A stretch of 64,000 nt of DNA from positions 16,074,495 through 16,138,494 of the forward strand of contig NC_030851.1 of the NCBI RefSeq assembly GCF_000208745.1. Direction: 5' to 3'. The notes below the pieces were generated by a model that saw nothing but the letters and a program-made list of their open reading frames with translations, was not told the DNA's origin and did no database searches. Positions 49,701 through 56,398 of this stretch are shown here, in pieces. The position numbers and the translations under genes are program-made. The DNA comes from Theobroma cacao. Lineage: Eukaryota; Streptophyta; Magnoliopsida; Malvales; Malvaceae. The stretch's first letter is position 1. Each line of letters begins with the position of its first letter.

Positions 49701-50937
49701 AATATAGATTTGATCTATAGGACCTAGATTAGATGTAATAGATAGTGACCTGCTACATCATATGCAGCTGTCTAAGTTCTTATAATCTCCCCGCAGATCT
49801 GAACCTGGAGGATGTGTTCTTACATATTCTAAGACTTGCCAAAGAATTTGTACCAAGTCTGTTGCCGATAGATGTCCATATCAAACATTATACACTGTAC
49901 AGCATCATAACACATAATCTGTATCATATAGATAATCTGATTTGTAGTTCTACAATTTCATGCTGTCAACTTTTGCAACCCAGAAGTTCTATAACAGGAT
50001 GAATCCAAACTATCTTTGGTTAAACAGTTACACACCTACAATCATATCCCCTTTGGATTAATTTTCTGGTTACTTGTTGCAAGACTAGTCTCTATAGCAA
50101 TCTGAGATTCTGAATGTCAAAAGCCACTACTGATTCTTGTTGCTCAACTAAAAGAACCATTTGACTATAAGTTTCCCCTGCCACTCCTAGTTCTCTTGAA
50201 ATATCTACTGAGTTGGTACTGTAATTGCTCTGCAGGAGGAGTTTTACATGGTTAAAAGTAGTTGCTCTGCCTAATATAATAACACACAGCCTTCTTGATT
50301 ATAACATATCGAATCCACTAGGGATGGTCAACACCGAATTATAGATACAGCTGATGACATAAGTCTTTGCAGACAAGCAATTTGATGAAAATTGTAGAGG
50401 AACGGAGCTGAACTAAAGTAAGGCAAGGAGGAAGGTGAAGAAATAAAAAAAAAATTAAAAAGAGAAGAAAATAGTCCATAAACTAGAGAAAATACAAGAT
50501 GTCATAGTGAGACAGAGCATAGTACAATTACGTTACCTTTGATACTTTTAACAGCAGCATTATATTTGTTTGTGCAGGTCTGTTAGCAGCATGGAGTAAC
50601 ACCATTTTCATTGTATTCGGTTTGTTCTAATCCGTGACAATTCCTCTTCACGCAGGAAAAGTTGCTGAGAGCAGAAAATGAACTTTTAGAAAGAGAGGTA
50701 GAAGATTTCCAGAACTAATCTCTATTCTTTCTCAACTTAATTTTCATTAAAGCAGACGAACAAATATTTAGAAGAACAAAAAAAACTGAACAAGTTTTGG
50801 GATGGTTTTCCTGTGACTTACAGAGTGCAGCAATGGAGAAGAATGAAGATGAGGGGAATGAAGTGGTGATAGGGTTCAGCAATCACCAACATTTGGGTAA
50901 TCTGCGACAGCAGCAAACGCTTAGCTTGCTTCAATAG
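19525..50937 (+). CDS. FLC-like: FLC/MAF-type MIKC MADS-box transcription factor gene
   Basis: Nuclear DNA-binding regulator. FLC-clade proteins bind CArG boxes and repress flowering-time integrators. Exons read by eye: 19525-19709, 46204-46279, exon 3 unplaced, 47391-47490, 48466-48507, 50656-50697, 50824-50937. Exon 1 encodes the MADS domain, with [17 protein letters not shown] and [20 protein letters not shown], the FLC-clade [12 protein letters not shown] spelling. Exon 2 starts the I/K region ([18 protein letters not shown]). Exon 4 carries [20 protein letters not shown] and ALSETRARK; exon 5 [14 protein letters not shown]; exon 6 [14 protein letters not shown]; exon 7 ends QQQTLSLLQ and TAG. 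The 100/42/42-nt lengths of exons 4-6 are the MIKC standard, and the product would be about 205 residues. All placed junctions are GT-AG and phase-consistent except across missing exon 3. Intron 1 is about 26.5 kb. Whether the gene is intact depends on exon 3. Confidence 0.88.
19742..19764. repeat. TC microsatellite at the start of intron 1
   Basis: About eleven TC units (GA on the other strand) beginning 32 bp after the exon 1 donor. GA repeats can be bound by plant BPC/GAGA-binding proteins; a role here is inference. Confidence 0.85.
22291..22758 (-). pseudogene. LINE RNase H-like domain relic
   Basis: An open frame of 155 codons. The segment [19 protein letters not shown] is the start of the plant LINE RNase H fold (KFNVDG-type first strand), followed by [22 protein letters not shown] stands where SNEAELLAI-type sequence with the catalytic Glu is usual, and [10 protein letters not shown] where the next acidic residue lies. 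At least one catalytic acidic residue is substituted. Part of LINE copy A; not a cellular gene. Confidence 0.7.
22980..23261 (-). pseudogene. LINE zinc-binding (zf-RVT) domain relic
   Basis: Encodes [20 protein letters not shown], then [20 protein letters not shown] and SISHLFF. This is the pattern of the zinc-binding domain between reverse transcriptase and RNase H in plant LINEs (W..IW....P.K...F.W ... L..RG ... C..C ... E...H.F..C). The last Cys is not seen. Part of LINE copy A. Confidence 0.75.
24016..24853 (-). mobile_element. solo LTR of a copia element
   Basis: 838 bp from TGTTGG to CCAACA, with no internal coding region. It is flanked by CATCA (24011-24015 and 24854-24858), a 5-bp target-site duplication. 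It shares ATGGTTCGGTCC, CATC(T/C)ACTACCTT and AAACAT...GGAGCCAACA blocks with the LTRs at 26769 and 35876, so it belongs to a related family in the same (minus) orientation. Removing it rejoins LINE copy A to match copy B near 37560. It carries several TTAACCGATTAA-type motifs. Confidence 0.85.
26075..26287 (-). pseudogene. LINE copy B zinc-binding domain relic
   Basis: Encodes [30 protein letters not shown] and [10 protein letters not shown], closely matching copy A at 22980-23261 but without the CxxC part in this frame. Remnant only. Confidence 0.65.
26769..27925 (-). repeat. 3' LTR of the antisense copia element
   Basis: 1,157 bp from TGTTGGTCCC to AAGTCAACA on the plus strand. Because the element is antisense, this is its 3' LTR. 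It contains six TTAGTCGACTAA-type palindromes between 27486 and 27664. The terminal CCAACA has become TCAACA. Confidence 0.9.
27486..27664. repeat. palindrome cluster in the 3' LTR
   Basis: TTAGTCGACTAA (27486-27497), TTAGTCGATTAA (27506-27517), TTAGTCGACTAA (27559-27570), TTGGTCGACTAA (27579-27590), TTAGTCAACTAA (27632-27643), TTAGTCGACTAA (27652-27663). Each is a 12-bp palindrome or one base away from it. The same cluster lies in the other LTR at about 36577-36760. Confidence 0.88.
27926..27940 (-). other. polypurine tract of the antisense copia element
   Basis: On the minus strand AAAAAATGAGGAGAT lies directly before the 3' LTR. Confidence 0.7.
27941..28660 (-). other. non-coding region between the extra ORF and the 3' LTR
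   Basis: About 700 bp of AT-rich internal element DNA with no supported frame; contains repeated CTAATCTTTCC and CATAATTTCTCCC words near 28570-28630. Confidence 0.5.
28666..30527 (-). pseudogene. extra ORF of the copia element (putative plant transposon protein domain)
   Basis: Lies between RNase H and the 3' LTR. The first 294 codons (30527-29643) are open. They encode a very Lys-rich N-terminus ([20 protein letters not shown]), then a globular part with [48 protein letters not shown] and [15 protein letters not shown]. That part fits the domain Pfam calls a putative plant transposon protein, common in third ORFs of plant LTR elements. A single stop at 29643-29645 separates it from an in-frame continuation to 29211 with a coiled-coil stretch ([20 protein letters not shown]). 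After a frameshift, a basic tail ([30 protein letters not shown]) follows at 29092-28793. Function unknown; an env-like role was proposed for Sirevirus third ORFs, but no signal peptide or membrane segment is evident here. Confidence 0.7.
30852..30885. repeat. pair of palindromes upstream of the extra ORF
   Basis: CTTAGTTGACTAAG (30852-30865) and CTTAGTCGACTAAG (30872-30885): the same palindrome as in the LTRs, but inside the element, about 330 bp upstream of the extra ORF start on the minus strand. Confidence 0.85.
31206..31520 (-). pseudogene. copia RNase H relic
   Basis: Open frame of 104 codons encoding [20 protein letters not shown], then [19 protein letters not shown] and [20 protein letters not shown], the copia RNase H signature (D in YxDxDxAG is here replaced by N: YANFAG). 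It ends at a stop after the conserved region. Separated from the RT part by a broken segment (31521-31800). Confidence 0.85.
31801..32525 (-). pseudogene. copia reverse transcriptase relic
   Basis: Two frames. 32525-32073 encodes [20 protein letters not shown], then [20 protein letters not shown] and [15 protein letters not shown]. After a one-base shift, 32082-31801 encodes [29 protein letters not shown] and [13 protein letters not shown], with the YVDD catalytic box. All expected copia RT motifs are present; the frameshift and a following broken stretch inactivate it. Confidence 0.88.
32886..34005 (-). pseudogene. copia gag-pre-integrase and integrase relic
   Basis: 34005-33172 is a long open frame of 277 codons. 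It opens with [13 protein letters not shown], holding the protease-type DSG, then [15 protein letters not shown]...CDACQLRK (zinc motif), HIDLFGPIS (first Asp) and [11 protein letters not shown] (second Asp). A shift leads to 33230-32886 with [18 protein letters not shown] (catalytic Glu) and the C-terminal [10 protein letters not shown]. All three catalytic acidic residues survive, but the frame is broken once. Close relative of 1231-2413. Confidence 0.88.
34091..34290 (-). repeat. triplicated gag-pol spacer repeat
   Basis: GGTACC(C/T)ATACCTTGATGGG followed by TCCTTGAT occurs three times (from about 34098, 34181 and 34222), each with CTTTATA-type linkers. On the coding strand it encodes the [12 protein letters not shown] linker that occurs once in the plus-strand relative near 1110. 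A local expansion inside the dead coding region. Confidence 0.8.
34300..35820 (-). pseudogene. copia gag relic with CCHC knuckle
   Basis: The likely start is the Met of [20 protein letters not shown] at 35820, just inside the primer-binding site, followed by [17 protein letters not shown], the typical copia gag N-terminus. Stops and frameshifts interrupt the middle (35690-35015). 35015-34662 encodes a Lys-rich region and the zinc knuckle [14 protein letters not shown]. 34714-34487 encodes a coiled coil ([20 protein letters not shown]). Matches the gag remnants at 1-1130. Confidence 0.82.
35861..35873 (-). other. primer-binding site of the antisense copia element
   Basis: The minus strand reads TGGTATCAAAGCC two bases after the 5' LTR end, matching the tRNA-iMet primer site with one change (TGGTATCAGAGC). 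Confidence 0.82.
35876..37019 (-). repeat. 5' LTR of the antisense copia element
   Basis: 1,144 bp, TGTTGGTCCC...GGAGCCAACA on the plus strand, intact termini. Compared with the other LTR it has scattered substitutions and a 10-bp deletion (CAAGGATTTT-type sequence missing near 36043). Carries the same palindrome cluster at about 36577-36760. Confidence 0.9.
38116..46203. other. right part of intron 1, no gene seen
   Basis: AT-rich intronic DNA. Notable pieces: a direct duplication at 38663-38884 and a TA-rich microsatellite near 42480-42500. Short open frames (for example 42660-42968 minus and 45662-46006 plus) show no family motif and no codon-bias or splice support. Confidence 0.6.
38663..38884. 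repeat. tandem duplication of about 110 bp
   Basis: 38663-38768 and 38774-38884 are nearly identical (TGGTGTCAATTTATG ... GCTACACAAAGAG); the second copy has a 4-base insertion and one substitution (AATGATGG/AACGATGG). A recent local duplication. Confidence 0.9.
46204..46279 (+). CDS. FLC-like: FLC-like exon 2
   Basis: 76 nt from acceptor TTTTGGCAG to donor GCC|GTAAGT. With the two bases from exon 1 it reads [19 protein letters not shown] and SKDVNEA, matching the SL.KILERY start of the I/K region in FLC-clade proteins. An upstream AG at 46191 would add four codons but fits the family less well. Ends in phase 0. Confidence 0.88.
46280..47390 (+). other. introns 2-3 region; exon 3 not placed
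   Basis: A MIKC gene needs an exon of about 62-65 nt here that starts in phase 0 and ends in phase 2, with an ELLQ.VQ-like end. The best lookalike is 47160-47226, containing NELLGTVYC, but its possible donors give the wrong phase. Another candidate, YSELNAVNR at 46300-46330, is in frame with exon 2 but has no acceptor or donor. Left open. Confidence 0.45.
47391..47490 (+). CDS. FLC-like: FLC-like exon 4 (K domain)
   Basis: Exactly 100 nt, the standard length of this MIKC exon, from acceptor TTTTGACAG to donor AAAG|GTTAGT. Reads [33 protein letters not shown]. Heptad-like hydrophobic spacing is as expected for the second K-domain helix. Starts in phase 2 and ends in phase 0. Confidence 0.92.
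48466..48507 (+). CDS. FLC-like: FLC-like exon 5 (K domain)
   Basis: 42 nt between TTTTTTCTGCAG and AAAAG|GTACGC, encoding [14 protein letters not shown]. Length and sequence (TQLMM.S...L..K) are typical of FLC-clade exon 5. Confidence 0.92.
48508..50655 (+). other. intron 5 of the FLC-like gene
   Basis: About 2.1 kb, containing a hAT-like MITE at 49050-49688; otherwise no feature seen. Two short stretches of G-rich (49026-49043) and A-rich (50444-50470) sequence. Confidence 0.75.
49050..49688. mobile_element. hAT-like MITE in intron 5
   Basis: Left end CAGTGGCGAAGCCGGCGGG; right end CCAAGCCAAAATTCCTGGCTTCACACCTG, whose complement starts CAGGTGTGAAGCCAGG. Flanks GGTGCGGA (49042-49049) and GGTGTAGA (49688-49695) agree at 6 of 8 bases; the two differences are transitions within a former CG. 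About 640 bp, no coding capacity. Confidence 0.6.
50656..50697 (+). CDS. FLC-like: FLC-like exon 6
   Basis: 42 nt from CTTCACGCAG to GAGAG|GTAGAA, encoding [14 protein letters not shown], the K/C junction helix (EK.L..EN..L..E) of this clade. Confidence 0.92.
50824..50937 (+). CDS. FLC-like: FLC-like exon 7 (C-terminal domain)
   Basis: 114 coding nt from acceptor GACTTACAG. Encodes [20 protein letters not shown], then [17 protein letters not shown] and stop TAG (50935-50937). The short C-terminal domain with a hydrophobic LSLL-type end resembles other FLC-like proteins. Confidence 0.9.
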   Translation, partial: SAAMEKNEDEGNEVVIGFSNHQHLGNLRQQQTLSLLQ

Positions 50938-51480
50938 CAATAATATTATGTTAGTTGGCTATGGACCTGGCTCTAAGGTGCAATGGAGCTACTGCCACTG
51001 AGCCTGTCAACTTTTAAGCACCAAGTAAGCAACCGAAAGCATGCAGAGATTATTATGTCACCGTAATAAGCTTGTGGTCAAGTACCTTGGATCCTTATGC
51101 TGTCCAACTCCCACCCGCTTGTAATAAGTATCCGAGAAACTCTCAAATACGGTCTTTTTTTTTTTTTGCATGGATTTCGCTCGCATATCTGTCACTTGTG
51201 CAGCTAAACCTATATGTTATCAGGGTGAATCCATTAGTTTTTATGTTCCCACGCAATCCCATCTGTGTCTGTCTCTTCCGGCTGATGTTGTAATCCGATT
51301 CGTATTTATTGCTAATATTGTTGTAAAAACATAGGTGGAAGCTAGCGGTGCACATATCGTAGTACCAGATCATTCTATTTATATCCTTGCGTGCGTGCCC
51401 ACACACTGGACAATGGAACACGATGTGTACTAGATTGTTCCAAACAGAATACAAGTAGATGGTAATAGAAGTAGAATCTT
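50938..51480 (+). other. 3' UTR and downstream of the FLC-like gene
   Basis: Non-coding sequence after the stop codon; probably includes the 3' UTR, but no unambiguous poly(A) signal could be chosen. Confidence 0.45.
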
Positions 51481-54400
51481 ACCCCTTGACGTGTCCTTCC
51501 TTTGGTAAGAAGGCAGGTTAATTTCGAGCCATGTGGGATTGAGGAAAGCACCGTTTTGACGAGTTGAGGAAACTCTTTTTTTAAAAAAAAAAAAAGTGCT
51601 GGTTTTGCATTGACGAGAAAATTCGGAAACTGGTAGGGCTCCTATAAAGTTAGTAGATGATGGGATATCCTTGGATACACGGTTTAGACTTATGGAGAGA
51701 GAGAGAGGTAAAGATGCGCATGACTTGGCGCTTTTATGAAAGGTAGGGTCACGCTGACGCTACCAACCGGCAACCGCTCAGGTTCAAATGCGTTATCCAA
51801 TGGAAACCAAACAGCACACTAGGTTGCATTATCTGAAAAAGCTGGGAATGTCTTGTCACTGTCACTGTGGCTCTATTGTTTTGGATCTAGCCCTCTCTTG
51901 TTTTCCTTTTAAAGCTTGTTAAACCGAAATCACTTTCACGATAGCACAATTTAACAAAACTTGACCCTTTCCGTTCCTTTGCTTTTGAGTTAAACCCAAA
52001 TCTTTTGTCATTTTTGGGGTTCTTGCCAGAGATCAGCTGGGTCTTCCAGCCACTCAAGCACATTAACCAATGCACCCATTAACTTTCTCGCCCTCTTTTC
52101 CTCAAAATTCGCAACTCCACCGCCCCAATCATCTGTAAATCTATTTATTTCGCATTTAGCGCTGATGTTATTTTCTTCGATAACATCAAAATAATATCCA
52201 CAAGTGAAGTAATTAAATAGTAGAATTAAGGATAGTTGTTTAGCATTTCTCCTATTTCCAATACTTTTTAGACAAATGGGAAGAGTATTTTACCAACACA
52301 TTTCTGGTTGTGGAACTCAATATCCAATGCGTCTCTATATGTATAAAACATACACTTTATCTAAGTCGAACCTGTTGTCTTTACCAACATTTTTTATTTA
52401 ATTCTTACTCTATACTATTTTCTTTTACCATAAAGTAAAAGTAAAGTCATATTTGATTTAAAATGATAAACTACTTGATCAATTACAATAATTCTATATA
52501 AAAAGAAACTACTTGATCAATTACAATAATTCTATATAAAAAGAATACAATTACTGCTATTTATTAACCTCAGTTGTTAATTATCGTAACATATATATGC
52601 TCAAGTAAGCTTTTTGTATCTTATTAGTTTATTTGGGTTTTATTTTATTGATTTTTTTTTATTTTTTGTTTTCTACTTATTTTTAAAAATTAAAAAAAAT
52701 AAAACAAAATTCTATGATTTAAGTGACAATAAAAGAGAAAAAAAACCTTGCTTATTTCATAAGTGTAGCATGTTACGTTATGTTATGCGTCGAAACTTAA
52801 ACTAACATCATGTTACCTTAAATTCTAAAAATAAAGTTTAAATAAATTTATAAATTTCAAATTCACGTTCTTAATCTTAAAGATATGCTTGATAGGTGGT
52901 GAAAGGTCTATATTTATATATCCAAGACTCACTCAATTATTTTTTATTGATGTGAGATTCGTGACATTTTATTTCATCAAATTATATAATACTCTTGTTG
53001 CATTGACTTTTTAGTCGTAGAAAAGAGGGGTTCTTACACTATTTTAAGTTTATCTCGATTTTTGTATATCTCATGAAACTTTCACATCAATGAAAATTTA
53101 ATTTTACTCTAATATCAAATGTCACGAGCTAGAATTTAAGCTTAATCTCGTGTAATTTTAAACTTTGAAATCACAAATCCACGTTCTCAATTTAAAAAAT
53201 ATATACGGTGAAAGATTCATATTTATATACTTAAAATTCATCCATATTTTACCGTTGTAAAATCCAATCCATAACACCTTCTATGTACAAGATATATCTC
53301 TTTCACTCTACACTTGTCCATGGGCGGGCCCAACTATAGCTGGACCTTGGATAAATGTTTTAGACTTAAGTCTGATTCGAACTGATCCAGATATTATTAT
53401 AATAATAAATATTCTTTAAATAATTAAAATATTTTTAAAAATATTTTATAATAAATAAAATTTAAGTAAACGTATGGAATGGTAACTTAAATTTTGGAGG
53501 TGAGATTCATAAACAAAGGCATCTGGTTTTAGGACTTTGACCAGAAAAAGAAAAGGCCTGGGCTTTCCACTCTACATTTGTTGATGCCAATCCCTATTAT
53601 GATATGGCCCATATGCTTTTGAGTACTATTTTTCATTTTTAATTAATAATTATTTCAAAGCTGTGCCTGTGCTTAGACGACGTGTCTAATTATCAACCCA
53701 TAAGTTATCATTATACACTATAAAATAATGTTACTACCAAATTATTAAACAAAAAAGGACCATGATAATATAATGCATCATAGCATTATATTAAATGACA
53801 AAATCACGTTGAAGATCCCAATTAATAAAATTCACTTTTAACTTGATTTTTTTTAGTTTAAAAGCTATTGTAAAATTTTTATAAAAAATAATATTTTTTA
53901 AAATTAAGTTAAAAATATTTGATAAATTAATTTTTATAAGTTTTTTTATAAATAAGCTGTTTGGTAAAATAACTTATATAAGTTTTAATTTTGATTAAAA
54001 TTATTAAATATTTAATAAATGATGATATTTTTTATTTTGGTTTAAATTACTGATATTTAATAAATGAAGACATTTTTTAGAGGATAATGTTGAAATTATT
54101 TTTAATAGATGAAGATGTTTTTAGAATAAAAAAATTCTCCAAAAAAACTATTTTTTTTTAAAAAAAAGAAGAGAAAATTACTTTCTATTTTTTAAAAGTT
54201 TCTTGAAATCTTATTTAACCTAATTTTTATTTTTAAAAGATAAATAAACTAAAAAAACTAGATCAAACAAACACTAACATAGGTTTTTTTTTTAAAGTAA
54301 AAACAAAAATATTGATTTCGTCATTTTCTTAAAAAAGTAAAAAATAAAACACGTTTGATAATATTTCTATTACAAGAAATTTTAGAAAATAAAAACATAA

Positions 54401-55415
54401 AAATATTTAAAAAATTTCTAATTTCGTCTTTATCTTAAATGCTTAGATTTAACAGGAAAACATGAACGTAACTATCATAATTCATAGAAAAAATGACATA
54501 AAAAAAAGAAATATTATTCTATTAAGAGTCTAAAGTCTCCCTAAAAAATAAATCAAACCCAAAAAGTAAAATAAATTAGAATGAAAAGAGAGAAAAAGAA
54601 AAAAGTCACCTGTAGTAGATCAGATACGAAGAAACTCACCTTAGATGGAAAAGCAAATGAATTAAACAAAAAAAATAGAAAAGAATTTAAGGTGTTGTCG
54701 TTGAAAAAAGGAAAAAAAGAAAAAGAAAAGGAAAAAGATAGGTGGTTTGGTAGTGGCCTAGTTGAAATGAAGTGATTTAACATGTTTTTTTTTTTTTTTT
54801 TTCACCAATTTTTTAAAAACAAACAAATACAGAATTACCAAATATTTTTTTATTAATATTTTTATAATTTTACAAAAGAAAAAAAAAAAAAACACATACA
54901 TCACCAAACAAGGACTTACCATCGCCCACTGCTGATAAAAAAAGTCAAGGCTTTCATTTTTTTTTAGTCTTAAATGATTTCAGCAGCGAGACTTAAAAGA
55001 TTGGCATGTCCATGATACACGTAAGACGTCATCCCTGACAATTCAATTCCAGCGGGGCATACCGTTTTCTTTGCTTCTACGTTTAGATCCTACCATGTCA
55101 TCAAATTATTACTCCATGTCTCCCTTCCCAACAACTGTGTACATTATTATCAAAATTATTCTATGTTTATAGGCATAGCAAACAACTAGAATAAATAAAA
55201 GATGGATTGAATTTTAGTTTTACCCTTTTCTTTTTTGGGTAATTTACTTAATAATTAAAAATACCTAATTTGACTCCAAGTAATGCCTGCCCAAAATTAG
55301 TTTCTTATTTGATGATATCACACAATCTTGTCCAAAGAAGCAGCAATTTACAGTAATTCACAGCCCCACGCGCTTAAACAATTTGCTTGACCACCGCAAA
55401 GTTCAAAGATAAGGT
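51481..55415. other. intergenic region
   Basis: About 3.9 kb, AT-rich, no gene seen. Contains a 38-bp tandem duplication at 52470-52545 and long A/T runs near 54790 and 54880. Short frames (for example 54581-54775) are low-complexity Lys/Glu runs. Confidence 0.6.
52470..52545. repeat. tandem duplication, 2 x 38 bp
   Basis: ACTACTTGATCAATTACAAT...AAAAAGAA occurs twice in direct tandem with no difference seen. Confidence 0.9.
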
Positions 55416-55449
55416 CCACGTCATCTGTCCCCACGTTGGACTTCCACGT
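55416..55449. promoter_or_regulatory. three CCACGT motifs upstream of the membrane-protein gene
   Basis: CCACGTCATC, CCACGTTGG and CCACGTCCG within 34 bp, about 550 bp upstream of the start codon at 55990. ACGT cores are bZIP-type sites; the role is inference. Confidence 0.35.
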
Positions 55450-55588
55450 CCGCCCTGATCCATTGAGAGTTTTCAACACACGCGCTCAAAATTACGGTTG
55501 GACCTATCCTCGTCTAGAAAAGTCTCTGTTCTTTTTTTATTATTATTCTCAAATTTCTTAAAAAAAAAATAGAAAAAGAAAAAGGTAT

Positions 55589-55608
55589 CGTGCGTGCGTG
55601 CGTGCGTG
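55589..55608. repeat. (CGTG)n microsatellite
   Basis: About five TGCG/CGTG units 380 bp upstream of the next start codon. Confidence 0.85.
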
Positions 55609-55989
55609 ATCATTAACAATGCCATTCTAATTTTCTTTCAATCCAAGCTTCAAAACCTTTCCATTTTCGGTTTCCGAAAAATCCAATTAATCTGAATAAC
55701 AGCACCGCCGCGTCACTTTCTTTTTGGTTTCCCTCCAGAATTGCCTGAGAAACAAACAAAGCTTTGCCCGTCAGAACTCCCCAGTTGTTTATTCCTTTCC
55801 AATCAAACAGCGGTTTAGATAACTGTCCCCGAGTTTATCCATTTGCCTCGTTTCTAGCAAAAAAAGAAAAAAAAACACCAAAGTATCCTATTACTATCTG
55901 AAATCTTTTTCATTTTCTTCGGATTATAGGGTTTAGTCAATTTTCTATCTTTGATTTTCCGTAGGATTTTTTTCTTGAGAAAACAAAAA

Positions 55990-56398
55990 ATGAGAAGACA
56001 ACAGCAAAATCATCTACATCAGGATCAACAATCAAGGGTTTTCTACGAGCTGTCGGCGCTGGTTCTGAGTCTTCTACGATCGCCGCTGACGCCGATGCCT
56101 TTCTCCGACCATTCACCGGCACCGGCACCGGCACCGGCGAGGAGGCCTCATCCACCGTCGACATCGACGTCGACGACGATATCGCCGGCGGGATTCGCTT
56201 GGCTGATGCTAGGGATATCGGTTTCGTTGATGCTGTGTGGATCGGTTACTTTTTTTATAGGGTTCATGTTGATGCCTTGGATTCTTTGTTTGGTCATGGT
56301 TTTTTACGTTGCTGGTATTGTTTCCACGGTTTCCATGTTAGGTCGTTCTATTCTTTGTTACGCCATGGCTCCTCCTTCGCCGCGAAAGGATATTCCTG
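55990..56398 (+). CDS. membrane-protein gene exon 1
   Basis: 409 nt, ending CCTG|GTAATT in phase 1. Reading through the donor gives only a poly-Phe tail, which supports splicing here. Confidence 0.82.

Noticed and set aside
54581..54775. Lys/Glu-rich open frame
   Set aside because: Product of an A/G-rich low-complexity tract; no start context or family.
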